Of a stretch of 64,000 bases of DNA, positions 8,929-17,361 are shown in pieces. Under the pieces are notes generated by a model. The model saw nothing but the letters and a program-made list of their open reading frames with translations, was not told the origin of the DNA and did not search any database. The stretch comes from Sva-07 sp963774765 (GTDB lineage: Bacteria > Actinomycetota > Acidimicrobiia > Acidimicrobiales > Ilumatobacteraceae), in NCBI GenBank assembly GCA_963774765.1, contig CAVZGP010000009.1, forward strand, positions 558,001-622,000. The letters are read 5' to 3'. The stretch's first letter is position 1; each line of letters opens with the position of its first letter. A program made the translations under genes and the position numbers.

Positions 8929-9977
8929 ACGAGACGACACCAGCGGTGAGCGCCGACGACCATGCACAGTTGCTCGCCGATCTGCAACTCGCACTTCAGG
9001 TCGAACATGCGACCGTCCCGCCCTACTTCACCGCGTGGGTGTCGCTCGGCGATGCCGTCGCCTCGAACGAAATCGCCCACCGCATCCTGCGCAGCGTGTT
9101 CATCGAGGAAATGCTCCACATGACCCAGGTGGCCAACCTCCTGCTCGCCGTCGGTGGAAGCCCTCGCCTGGCCTACCCCGGATTCGTGCCGAGATACCCC
9201 CACAGCCTGCCCGGTGCTGCTCCCGGTTTCGCGGTCGACATCGGCCCGTTCTCCGAAGACGCAATCGAGACGTTCATGCACATCGAACGGCCCGCCACGC
9301 CCGGTAGCGGCGGCGAGGAACGCGATTGGCACACGATCGGTCAGCTGTATGAAGGCGTCGCCGCCCGCTTCCATCGTGTGATCGATGAGCAGCCCGAACT
9401 GCTCGCCGAGAACCTGCACCGCCAGATCCCTGCCTCGTCGTACTACGGCTCCGGCCGGCTCGTCACGATCGCCACCGCTGACGACGTCGACGCCGCCATC
9501 GAAGAGATCAGCGTTCAAGGCGAGGGTGCCGAACCAAGCGTTTTCGACGACGATCTGTCGATCTATGGCACGGGCCGGGAACCGGCGCACTTCTACCGTT
9601 TCGAACAGATCTCACGACGTCGCCTCTACCAGGCGGGTGACACCGTGGCATCAGGGCCGACCGGCGAGCCGATCGACGTCGACTACCGCGCCGCCAGTCC
9701 GATGCGCGTCAACGCCACGCTGAGCGACTACGAGTCCGACCCCGCGGTGCACGAGCGTCTCGTCGAGTTCAACGTCTTGTACGGGCGGCTGCTGAGTTCA
9801 CTCGAAGCGGCCTATGCCGGCAGCTCCACATCGTTCCAGACCGCCACCGCACAGATGTTCGCACTCGGCCAGGCGGCATCGGCGATCTCGCGTGTGCCGC
9901 GATCCGCGCGGGGGAACCGTCGGGTTGCCCTTCGAACCGATCTTCACCAGTTGAACAGGCCCCACGATCCGCGATGA
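8925..9977 (+). CDS. Ferritin-like protein of the VioB/iminophenyl-pyruvate dimer synthase type
   Basis: A 350-residue protein whose N-terminal half fits the 'Ferritin-like' domain (PF12902) found in VioB and RebD relatives. Helix 1 has LQLALQVEHATVPPYFTAW (E and H ligands), helix 2 has IEEMLHMTQVANLLLAVGG, and these are followed by YPHSLPG and the PFSEDAIETFMHIERP segment; a third E/H pair lies in WHTIGQLYEGVAARF. Members act on amino-acid-derived imines or are unassigned di-iron proteins. It sits between a GMC oxidoreductase and a cyclase/ATPase with ATGA overlaps on both sides. The substrate is unknown. Confidence 0.75.
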   Translation: MNETTPAVSADDHAQLLADLQLALQVEHATVPPYFTAWVSLGDAVASNEIAHRILRSVFIEEMLHMTQVANLLLAVGGSPRLAYPGFVPRYPHSLPGAAPGFAVDIGPFSEDAIETFMHIERPATPGSGGEERDWHTIGQLYEGVAARFHRVIDEQPELLAENLHRQIPASSYYGSGRLVTIATADDVDAAIEEISVQGEGAEPSVFDDDLSIYGTGREPAHFYRFEQISRRRLYQAGDTVASGPTGEPIDVDYRAASPMRVNATLSDYESDPAVHERLVEFNVLYGRLLSSLEAAYAGSSTSFQTATAQMFALGQAASAISRVPRSARGNRRVALRTDLHQLNRPHDPR

Positions 9978-12900
9978 TCTGCACCAACTGCGGAATTGCA
10001 TCCTCATCCGACGGACGGTTCTGTGGCGCGTGCGGCCATGCCATGAGGGCCCACTGCTCGGCGTGCGATGGCGACCACCCCGTCGGTCACAAGTTCTGCC
10101 ATCAATGCGGCGCGTCGCTCACGCGAGAGGACACGTCGACCGATCGCTCGGACCACGCACCGGTCCGCGCAACCGCTGAAGGCGAACGGCGCCATCTCAC
10201 CGTCATGTTCTGCGACCTCGTCGGCTCGACGTCGATGTCGGAATCGATGGACCCAGAGGAGCTGAAGTCCGTCGTCCTCGCCTACCACCAGGTTGCCGCC
10301 AAAGCAATCGAAGGCGCCGGCGGCTACGTCGGGCACTACATGGGTGATGGCGTACTGGCCTACTTCGGATACCCGATCGCCGACGTGCATGCCAGCGTGC
10401 ACGCTGTGCGTGCCGGCTTCCGCCTCGTCGATGCGGTGCACGAGCTGCGCTCGCAACATCCCGGGCTCGAGGTGCGCGTCGGAGTCCACAGCGGCCTTGC
10501 GGTCGTCGCCGACATGGGGGCCGGCGAGAACCGCCAACTCCACGACGTCGTCGGTGACACACCGAACACCGCAGCGCGCGTACAGGGAGCTGCGGCGCCT
10601 GGTTGCGTCGCCGTCAGCGCGACCACCTGGGAGGAGTGCAAGGACTTCATCGAGTTTCGGCCTCTCGGACCCCATGTACTTCGCGGTCTCAGCGAACCGG
10701 TCGAACTGTTCGAGGCAGTCAGCGACAGCGGTGCCGAGAACCGACTCGACGTCGCCGCTGCTCGCAGAAGCCTGACCCCGCTCGTCGGCCGCATGAGTGA
10801 GCTCGACCAGTTGCTCAGCGCCTGGCAGCAGACCCGTCAGGGTGACCCACAGGTGGTCTGGGTGACCGGAGAACCGGGCATCGGAAAGTCCAGGCTCGTT
10901 CGCGAGCTGATCACCCACGTGCGCGATGCCGGTGGCATCGAGATCGACTTCCGGTGCTCGATGTTGCACCAGCGGAGCAGCCTGCACAGCTCCATCGAGC
11001 AGTTCCGGCGCTTCATGATCACCGAGACGGGAGGTGTGTCGATCGAGGGATGCGAGCGTCTCGCCGACTCCAACGGAACGCCACGCGGCCTGGCCGTTCC
11101 TGTCATAGCCGGTCTGCTGAACCTCCCCATCGTCGAGCCGTATCAGGTGATCGAGGGCTCTGCAGACCACGTACGTCGCCACACCCTCGACGTGATCGAG
11201 CGCCTGATCGGCGATCGCGCTCGGCGCCAACCCGTGCTCGTGGTCATCGACGACATCCAATGGATCGATCCCACCACCGATGCGCTGATGGAACGTTTCC
11301 TCGGGCCGCGCCAGCGCGGCGACGTGATGACCATTGCCACATGTCGTACAGATCACGGTGTCGAGGTCCCCTCTGCCCCCCACCACCAACACATCGAACT
11401 CGACCGACTCGCGGACGAGCACGTGCGCGAGATCATCCGGCTGGTCGCCAGCGACGACCTCATCTCGGACGCGGTGATCGCCCAGGTGTCCCAACGGACC
11501 GAGGGCATCCCACTGTTCGCCGAAGAACTCACCCATCTCGTCATGTCCGGCCCGTCAGGCGACACTCCGGCCGTACCCGCCACCCTGCGCGATTCCCTCA
11601 CTGCCCGCGTCGACCGCCTCGGCCCCGAGGCCGACCTGCTCCGGGTCCTGTCGATCTTCGGCCGTGAAGCACCGGACATGCTCCTGCAGAGCGTCAGCGG
11701 CCTCAACCGTGAACGGTTTCTCGCCGACATCGAGCAGCTGATGCAGACCGGCATGGTGATCCGTCGTGGGACGGGCGCCAACGCGGTGTACTCGTTCCGT
11801 CACGCCCTCCAAGAAGAGGTGACCTACGAGTCGATGCTGCGTGCGACGCGTCGCCAACTCCACGGACGAGTCGCGACCTCGTTGGCGCAGCGGTTCGCGG
11901 ACCAGAGCTCGGCCGAGCCCGAGATGTCGGCGCGGCATCTCGAGTTGTCGGGTGATGTCCGCGGGGCGCTTCCCCATCTGCTGCGAGCCGGCGACCGAGC
12001 CGTTGCCATCTCCGCCCACCACGAAGCCTTGGCCCACCTCGAACATGCACTCGAACTCGTCGAGACACTGCCGGAAGGCTCCGATCGCGACGACAACGAA
12101 CTCGAGGTATTGGTTCGACTCGGCGTGCCTGCGACGGCGTTGCACGGCTACGGCTCGGCGCTCACCGACAGCGTGTATGCCCGCGCCCAGGAACTCGTCG
12201 AACGTGTCGGCGAACATCCCGACAGATTCCTCGCGCTGTACGGGCTGTACCGCACCCGGCTGCTGCAGGCGCGGTATGGCCAAGCCCGAGAACTCGCCGA
12301 CCGGATCGCCGCGCTCGCGGCCGCGAATCCCGAACGCGCCGAATTCCTCGTCGGTGCTGCCCGAGCGCTCGGAAGCCTGGAGTTCTACGTCGGCCACGAT
12401 CAGTCTGCAGCCCTCGCGCACCTCGAACGAGCGCTCACAGCTCCTGACGCCGAGCGGCCTGGGGCCTACATCGCGGGCCTCAACGACGTGATCGACCCGG
12501 TGATCACGTGCCGGCTCTACGCGGCATGGTCGAACTGGCTGCTGGGCAACGCCGACGAGGCGCGCCGCCTCAGCGACCATGCCATCGATGCGGCCCGCCA
12601 CCTGCGCCACCCGTTCACACTGTGTTTGGCCCTCTGCTTCGACACCTGGCTGTGCCAGTTCGAAGGCGACGCCACTCGTACGGTTCAACGGGCCCAGGAG
12701 GGGCTGGAGCATGCCGAAGCACACGGTTTCCGGTTCTGGGTCGGCTGGGCCAGGATCCTGCGGTCGTGGGGCGAGGCACAACTCGGCCGGACCGGCGCGG
12801 CCGCCGAGATGCGCACCGGGCTCGACGCCTGGACCGCGGAGGGTTCGAGCCTCGGCGAGACGTACTTCCTCGGCCTGATCGCCTCGGTCGAGTTGGACGC

Positions 12901-13132
12901 CGGCGACACAGACGCCGCACGAGCCACGATCGACGGCGCGCTCGCCGTGGTCGAGGCGCTCGATGAGCACTTCTGGGAACCGGAGCTTCTCCGACTTCGA
13001 GCCACGATCGAGCAGGCACAGGGGTTCGACGCCGCGCTGATCGAAGCGACCCTCGAACGGGCCCAGCAGATCGCCCATGGGCAGCGAGCGCTTGGCCTCC
13101 TCGATCGCATCGACGCCACACGAGGTTGCTGA
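9974..13132 (+). CDS. Zinc-ribbon, class III nucleotide cyclase and AAA ATPase fusion with TPR-like tail
   Basis: A 1052-residue signalling protein. Residues 3-45 form a double zinc ribbon (CTNC..CGAC, CSAC..CHQC). Residues 75-240 are a class III cyclase domain: VMFCDLVGSTSMSE and GHYMGDGVLAYFGYP supply the two metal-binding Asp, and GDTPNTAARVQ the Asn/Arg pair. Residues 265 on are a STAND-type ATPase with GRMSELDQL, Walker A GEPGIGKSR and Walker B LVVIDDIQW, then long helical repeats (TPR-like) to the end. Fusions like this are common in actinobacteria and usually have unknown triggers. It ends the overlapping run that starts at 5631. A cyclic-nucleotide product is inferred, not shown. Confidence 0.88.
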   Translation: MICTNCGIASSSDGRFCGACGHAMRAHCSACDGDHPVGHKFCHQCGASLTREDTSTDRSDHAPVRATAEGERRHLTVMFCDLVGSTSMSESMDPEELKSVVLAYHQVAAKAIEGAGGYVGHYMGDGVLAYFGYPIADVHASVHAVRAGFRLVDAVHELRSQHPGLEVRVGVHSGLAVVADMGAGENRQLHDVVGDTPNTAARVQGAAAPGCVAVSATTWEECKDFIEFRPLGPHVLRGLSEPVELFEAVSDSGAENRLDVAAARRSLTPLVGRMSELDQLLSAWQQTRQGDPQVVWVTGEPGIGKSRLVRELITHVRDAGGIEIDFRCSMLHQRSSLHSSIEQFRRFMITETGGVSIEGCERLADSNGTPRGLAVPVIAGLLNLPIVEPYQVIEGSADHVRRHTLDVIERLIGDRARRQPVLVVIDDIQWIDPTTDALMERFLGPRQRGDVMTIATCRTDHGVEVPSAPHHQHIELDRLADEHVREIIRLVASDDLISDAVIAQVSQRTEGIPLFAEELTHLVMSGPSGDTPAVPATLRDSLTARVDRLGPEADLLRVLSIFGREAPDMLLQSVSGLNRERFLADIEQLMQTGMVIRRGTGANAVYSFRHALQEEVTYESMLRATRRQLHGRVATSLAQRFADQSSAEPEMSARHLELSGDVRGALPHLLRAGDRAVAISAHHEALAHLEHALELVETLPEGSDRDDNELEVLVRLGVPATALHGYGSALTDSVYARAQELVERVGEHPDRFLALYGLYRTRLLQARYGQARELADRIAALAAANPERAEFLVGAARALGSLEFYVGHDQSAALAHLERALTAPDAERPGAYIAGLNDVIDPVITCRLYAAWSNWLLGNADEARRLSDHAIDAARHLRHPFTLCLALCFDTWLCQFEGDATRTVQRAQEGLEHAEAHGFRFWVGWARILRSWGEAQLGRTGAAAEMRTGLDAWTAEGSSLGETYFLGLIASVELDAGDTDAARATIDGALAVVEALDEHFWEPELLRLRATIEQAQGFDAALIEATLERAQQIAHGQRALGLLDRIDATRGC

Positions 13133-13204
13133 CCGCACGAGTGGTCGTGCTGCCACGGTCGAGATTCACTACCGATGTGTGGGCGCGCCTAACGTCGACG
13201 GGGC

Positions 13205-13966
13205 ATGGGACGACTCGATGACATCGACATGTCGGCGAAGCTCTCGACCGACGAGTACGAGAAGCGACTCACGGCCGCTCAGGAACGTTTCGTCGAGCTC
13301 CGCCTGACGCTCGGCGGCCAGATCGGCGACAAGGGCCTCGGCCCCGGACTGCTCGTCGTCATGGAGGGCGCCGACGCCGGTGGCAAGGGCGGAGCCATCC
13401 GTCGTATCGTCGAACGGCTCGATCCGCGCCACTTCAGCGTGTACGCCTATGCCAAGCCGGACGACCGCGAGAAGCGTCACCACTTCCTGTGGCGATTCTG
13501 GACGATGATCCCCGGGCTCGGTGGCCTGTGCCTGTTCGATCGCAGTTGGTACGGACGGCTCCTCGTCGAGCGCGTCGAGAAGTTCGCCACGATCGAGCAG
13601 TGGACCCGCGCGTACAACGAAATCGTCGAGTTCGAGCGAAGTCTGGTCCTCGAGGGCGTGATCCTCGTGAAGTTCTACCTGCACATCAGCAACGACGAAC
13701 AGCTCGCACGATTCGAGGGCAGGCGCGACGATCCGCTGCGCAAGTGGAAGCTCGTCGAGGAGGACTGGCGCAACCGCGAGAAGTGGGACCAGTACATCGA
13801 AGCCGCCGAGGACATGTTCGAACGCACCGACCACCAGCTCGCGCCGTGGGACATCGTGTCGGGCGAGAACAAGAAGTGGGCCCGGGTGACGATCCTCGAG
13901 ACTCTCAACCAGCGCATCGAGGACGGCATCACCCGCTGGGAGATGCTGAACACCCCGACCGGTTGA
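13205..13966 (+). CDS. ppk2: Polyphosphate kinase 2 family protein
   Basis: A 253-residue P-loop kinase of the PPK2 family, which moves phosphate between polyphosphate and nucleotides. Walker A is GADAGGKGGAIRR (residues 55-67), the DRSWYGR Walker B/lid anchor is at 112-118, and the basic lid RRDDPLRKWKL follows about residue 178. One PPK2 domain is present, so class I or III. Class III members phosphorylate both AMP and ADP; the class cannot be fixed by eye. It starts at ATG 13205, 72 bases after the cyclase gene, and is probably its own unit or a read-through partner. Confidence 0.93.
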   Translation: MGRLDDIDMSAKLSTDEYEKRLTAAQERFVELRLTLGGQIGDKGLGPGLLVVMEGADAGGKGGAIRRIVERLDPRHFSVYAYAKPDDREKRHHFLWRFWTMIPGLGGLCLFDRSWYGRLLVERVEKFATIEQWTRAYNEIVEFERSLVLEGVILVKFYLHISNDEQLARFEGRRDDPLRKWKLVEEDWRNREKWDQYIEAAEDMFERTDHQLAPWDIVSGENKKWARVTILETLNQRIEDGITRWEMLNTPTG

Positions 13967-13999
13967 CCGACCGGTCGGACGGGGGCGAACGGGGGAATC

Positions 14000-14500
14000 A
14001 TGTCCGACTTCGACATCAAACCGCTGACCGCGGATCATCGCCAGGCTGCCGAGGCCTTCGCGGCGAAGATCCCGCACGGCGACCGAGCATTCATCGACCG
14101 ATCGCTGCTGAGCCAGGTTTCCGTGGCCGGTTGGACCCGGCGTTCGACCGCGCGACGTACGGGGGCGTTCGTCGGCGACGAGATGGTCGCGATCATGACG
14201 GTCAACCAGCGGGCGGGGTGGATGCATCGGGTCGGTGAACTGCGTCTCGTCGTGCTGCCCGAAGCACACGGCCAAGGCCTCGCCCCCCGACTGGCCCACC
14301 GCGCCGTCGACGTCGCCCGCGAGATGGAGCTCAGCAAGCTCTACGTCGAGGTACTCGAACAGCTCGAACAGGTGGTGGCCATGTTCATCACACTGGGGTT
14401 CATCCAGGAGGCAGTACTGCGCCACCACGTCGTGGACGGCGACGGCCGGCCCGGCAACCTGTGCATCCTCAGTCGATTCCTCGACGAGCCGGTCAGCTGA
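14000..14500 (+). CDS. GNAT-family N-acetyltransferase
   Basis: A 166-residue acetyltransferase. The acetyl-CoA pyrophosphate loop is in ELRLVVLPEAHGQGLAPRLA (motif A, Q/R-x-x-G-x-G/A about residues 88-97), followed by KLYVEVLEQLEQVVAMFITLGF (motif B: crowding of the C-terminal N/F-Y-x-x-x-GF type). The C-terminal HHVVDGDGRPGNLCILSR is also seen in small GNATs that modify proteins or small amines. A GGGGGAA-type purine stretch precedes the ATG. The substrate is unknown. It is convergent with the lipoprotein gene at 14561. Confidence 0.8.
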   Translation: MSDFDIKPLTADHRQAAEAFAAKIPHGDRAFIDRSLLSQVSVAGWTRRSTARRTGAFVGDEMVAIMTVNQRAGWMHRVGELRLVVLPEAHGQGLAPRLAHRAVDVAREMELSKLYVEVLEQLEQVVAMFITLGFIQEAVLRHHVVDGDGRPGNLCILSRFLDEPVS

Positions 14501-14560
14501 GGAAGCTCCGTTCCGTCGACCATCCATCGGGCACGCCCAGCTTCGCCACCGGGAGCGGAC

Positions 14561-15088
14561 TCACGGAGCGATACTCGTCGGCCCACTCGCGGCGATGATC
14601 TCGCCGGCAGCATCGACACCGACCACACGAAGGGTCATCGGCTCATACAGGTAGGGGCCACTTGCGTCCGTCGGCGGCGCTTCGGGCAGGCCGCCCAGGT
14701 AGATCTCCGTCTCGGGCCCACTCCATGCCCAGTACGTCTGGCCGTCGGACGCCGTGAGCGTCAGGGCGTACAGCGCCACGCCATCAGCGGGGCTCCAGGC
14801 CAACCGTGGGAACTCGCCGTTGGCGGATTCCGGGGTGGTCACCTGGATCGTGGCGACACCGGAGACCTCGGCGAGCTCGTCGGCAGCCGTCGCCACGGTC
14901 TCGGTGGTGGTTGCCGTGGTGGTCGCGGGGCTCTCGGCCGACGTGTCCGACCGAGCTTGGGTCTCCTCCACCGACACCGAATCGCGCCCGATCGACACAT
15001 CAGCGCCAGAGTTCGAGTCGCTCGACGAGCCCGCACAGGATCCGAGGGCAACCAGCACGACCGTCGCGAGAACCCTCGCTGCAATCAC
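14561..15088 (-). CDS. Putative lipoprotein with Thr-rich linker and C-terminal beta domain
   Basis: A 175-residue product that starts at GTG 15088, overlapping the stop of the gene upstream (GTGA). The N-terminus VIAARVLATVVLVALGSCAGSS is a lipoprotein signal with the lipobox cysteine in LGSC. A Ser/Thr/Ala-rich linker follows (SPATTTATTTETVATAAD), then about 90 residues rich in beta strands (FPRLAWSPADGVALYALTLTA, YWAWSG) that resemble a fibronectin-like fold. Function is unknown; surface anchoring is inferred. It is coupled to the secreted protein at 15085. Confidence 0.65.
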   Translation of the reverse strand: MIAARVLATVVLVALGSCAGSSSDSNSGADVSIGRDSVSVEETQARSDTSAESPATTTATTTETVATAADELAEVSGVATIQVTTPESANGEFPRLAWSPADGVALYALTLTASDGQTYWAWSGPETEIYLGGLPEAPPTDASGPYLYEPMTLRVVGVDAAGEIIAASGPTSIAP

Positions 15089-16161
15089 AACTTGTCCGCC
15101 TCGGCAAGTGCCTGCTTGGCCAGTTCCTGATCGCCGAGTGTCGTGGCCGCGAGGTGCAACGTGATCAGGTCCTGCTTGTTGCCGGCGGCCGCGGCCGCGG
15201 TGAACTTCGATCCCAACACGTTCTTCAGATCGGTCTGGAGCTGCTGCCCTGCGGGCCCGGCACTCGACCCGAGAGCGCCCGCCTGCACCCCGGCGAGGAT
15301 CGCGGACCAGAACTGCTGGACGTCGAAGAGGTCCTCGTGGGCCACCATCTTGACGAGCAGCTCGGTGACGACCCCTGCGATCGCCGTCGAGAAATGGCCC
15401 GGCGTCGCGATGCCACACGATGCGTTGCGCGGAATACCCTCGGCGAACTCCTCGGCCCGACGCAGGAGCGCGCGAAGCGCCGACGGATCGTACGTGCCGG
15501 CATCGATCGCCATCGACATCTGCACCCCATCGGCGACCAGTTGGTCGAGCGCAGCCAGTTGATCGGCGGACGCTGCCCCCTGCTGGCTGACGCGCAGCGC
15601 CGACCAGAACGCCCGGTGGACGGTCAGTGTGCCGCCCGCGCTCGCCACGACCGCCGCCGATGCGGCAATCTGAGTGGTGAACGTCCCGGAGGAGATCACG
15701 CACCCGGCGATCGTGATGTCGAGTGGCACCACCGCGAGGTCCGCCGCGCCGAGCGGTATCGCCACCGGCACGCTTCCGAAACCGTCCACGTCAACCGATC
15801 CAACGATCGAGCCCGAGACAGGAGCCAGGACCGGGTCCGTTGCAGTCCCGCTGAACCCTCCAGCGACGTCGATGTCCACCTTCGCCGTGGCTTCAGGGGT
15901 GACGCCGAGCGCGTTCGGCGCGCTGAAGCTGAAGTCGCCGGTGGGGATACCTCCGGCGAAGGTGGCGTTGAACTGCCCTGACCCTTTTCCCGAACCGATC
16001 GCGTCAGTGAATGTCGCCGACGCCTCCCAGACCATTGCCCCCTGCCACGTGCCGTCCACGAACCCGGCGGGCCCTGTTGCGTTCGCAGGACCGAAGGCGA
16101 TCAGAGCGCTCACGGCAGTGAGGAGACCCAGTCCACATCGACCGACCCGCGAACACGTCAT
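15085..16161 (-). CDS. Secreted protein of unknown function
   Basis: A 358-residue product. The ATG at 16161 is preferred over one 21 bases upstream because GGGGAGG lies seven bases before it. The N-terminus has a signal peptide (RCGLGLLTAVSALIAFGPANATG). Residues about 30-170 are a glycine-rich beta region (AIGSGKGSGQFNATFAGG, VSGSIVGSVDVDGFGSV); the C-terminal half is helical and alanine-rich with two cysteines. No family was recognised. It is followed by a coupled lipoprotein gene, so the pair probably acts outside the membrane. Confidence 0.65.
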   Translation of the reverse strand: MTCSRVGRCGLGLLTAVSALIAFGPANATGPAGFVDGTWQGAMVWEASATFTDAIGSGKGSGQFNATFAGGIPTGDFSFSAPNALGVTPEATAKVDIDVAGGFSGTATDPVLAPVSGSIVGSVDVDGFGSVPVAIPLGAADLAVVPLDITIAGCVISSGTFTTQIAASAAVVASAGGTLTVHRAFWSALRVSQQGAASADQLAALDQLVADGVQMSMAIDAGTYDPSALRALLRRAEEFAEGIPRNASCGIATPGHFSTAIAGVVTELLVKMVAHEDLFDVQQFWSAILAGVQAGALGSSAGPAGQQLQTDLKNVLGSKFTAAAAAGNKQDLITLHLAATTLGDQELAKQALAEADKL

Positions 16162-16231
16162 CGTTGACCTCCCCGAGATCACTCCTCGAAGTCGACTGTA
16201 GACCTCTCGTGGAGCTCGTGCTCCGATTTCT

Positions 16232-17008
16232 TCAGGCGATCAGCTCAGCGATCGCCGCCGCCGGGTCGTCGCTGGTGACGAGGGTTTCACCGACCAGGAC
16301 TGCGTCGTAACCGGCAGCCCGCAAGGACCTCGCGTCGTCTCCCCCACGCACACCCGACTCGGCGACTTTCACGGCATGATCGGGGATCACACCCGCCATC
16401 CGAACAGCGCGCTCGTGATCGACCTGGAACGTGATGAGGTCACGCTGATTGACGCCGATCAGCATCGCATCGGCGCCAAGCGCGTGTTCGAGTTCGCGTT
16501 CGTCGTGGATCTCCACCAGCACATCGAGGCCGACATCAACCGCGAGCGCATGCAAACGCGTCAACTCGACCGAATCGAGGGCGGCGGCGATCAGCAGCAC
16601 GCAGTCCGCCCCCATGATCCGGGCGTCGAGCACATCGCGCTCGCCGACGGTGAAGTCCTTGCGGAGCACCGGCAACGAACACGCTGCTCGAGCGGCCTGC
16701 AGGTCGGCCACCGAGCCGCCGAAGTGCTCGACATCCGTCAGTACCGACAGACACGCCGCTCCCCCGCGTTCGTAGGTCGCAGCGATCGCCACCGGGTCGA
16801 GGTCCGCGTTGAGGTCGCCCTTCGACGGTGAGCGCCGTTTGATCTCGGCGATCACGCCGAGATCGCCACGACCGCTCAGCGCTGAGCGGAAACCCCGAAC
16901 AGGCGGCATCGCCCGCGCCTCGTCGAGCAGCCGCTCGACCGGTCGGGTGTCGGTGGCGGCGACGGCTCGATGACGATCGAGGATCTTGTCGAGGTAGGTC
17001 GACGCCAT
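16232..17008 (-). CDS. trpC: Indole-3-glycerol phosphate synthase
   Basis: A 258-residue TIM barrel that closes the ring of carboxyphenylaminodeoxyribulose phosphate. It carries YLDKILDRH at the N-terminus, VIAEIKRRSPSKGDL (catalytic Lys/Ser loop), ACLSVLTDVEHFGGS, LPVLRKDFTV (catalytic Lys), DCVLLIAAAL, LVEIHDERELEHAL, IGVNQRDLITF and KVAESGV. Its start is 19 bases after a short monooxygenase-like gene that follows glyS. The rest of the branch (trpF-B-A) lies 12.3 kb downstream on the same strand, with mostly opposite-strand genes between. Confidence 0.96.
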   Translation of the reverse strand: MASTYLDKILDRHRAVAATDTRPVERLLDEARAMPPVRGFRSALSGRGDLGVIAEIKRRSPSKGDLNADLDPVAIAATYERGGAACLSVLTDVEHFGGSVADLQAARAACSLPVLRKDFTVGERDVLDARIMGADCVLLIAAALDSVELTRLHALAVDVGLDVLVEIHDERELEHALGADAMLIGVNQRDLITFQVDHERAVRMAGVIPDHAVKVAESGVRGGDDARSLRAAGYDAVLVGETLVTSDDPAAAIAELIA

Positions 17009-17027
17009 CAGGACCTCGAACCGCGGG

Positions 17028-17333
17028 TCAGAGGCCCTTGCCTCGCACCGGCGTCAGCATCGTCAGCTCGGGCCGACCGGCGAGGATGCCACCGAACGCA
17101 TTCATGATCTGCTTCATCACGTCGCTGGTGCTGTGGGCCTGGAGCGCGTCGCCGTCGGCGTACAGCTCGTACATGTAGGCGACGTTGGCGTCGTTGGGAT
17201 CTTCGAGGAGTTGGTACAGCAACGTTCCCTCCTCGGAGCCGACATGGTCCATCATCGGGGCGAGACCTGCGTACAGGTCGTCGCGCTTTCCGTCGATGCA
17301 GGTGAACTTGGCGATCATGGCAACTTGACTCAT
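17028..17333 (-). CDS. Antibiotic biosynthesis monooxygenase (ABM)-domain protein
   Basis: A 101-residue dimeric alpha-beta barrel protein of the ABM/YgiN type. It has VAMIAKFTCIDGKRDDLYAGLAP-like strand 1 and helix, SEEGTLLYQLLEDPND, VAYMYELYADGDALQAHSTS (the conserved E-x-Y-x-D-x-x-A-x-x-x-H) and a C-terminal ELTMLTPV strand. Relatives act on quinones, as heme-degrading enzymes, or have no known activity. The ATG at 17333 was chosen; 17318 is an alternative. It lies in an apparent glyS-ABM-trpC run with gaps of 28 and 19 bases. Confidence 0.8.
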   Translation of the reverse strand: MSQVAMIAKFTCIDGKRDDLYAGLAPMMDHVGSEEGTLLYQLLEDPNDANVAYMYELYADGDALQAHSTSDVMKQIMNAFGGILAGRPELTMLTPVRGKGL

Positions 17334-17361
17334 GAGCGCCGACCGTAGTTCCCGGGACCGC

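Noticed and set aside
14501..14560. Palindrome expected at the convergent junction GNAT/lipoprotein
   Set aside because: No inverted repeat longer than a few bases was found in the 60 bases. The palindrome rule is common but not universal; the junctions at 30462-30467, 31844-31888 and 45353-45378 also lack one.
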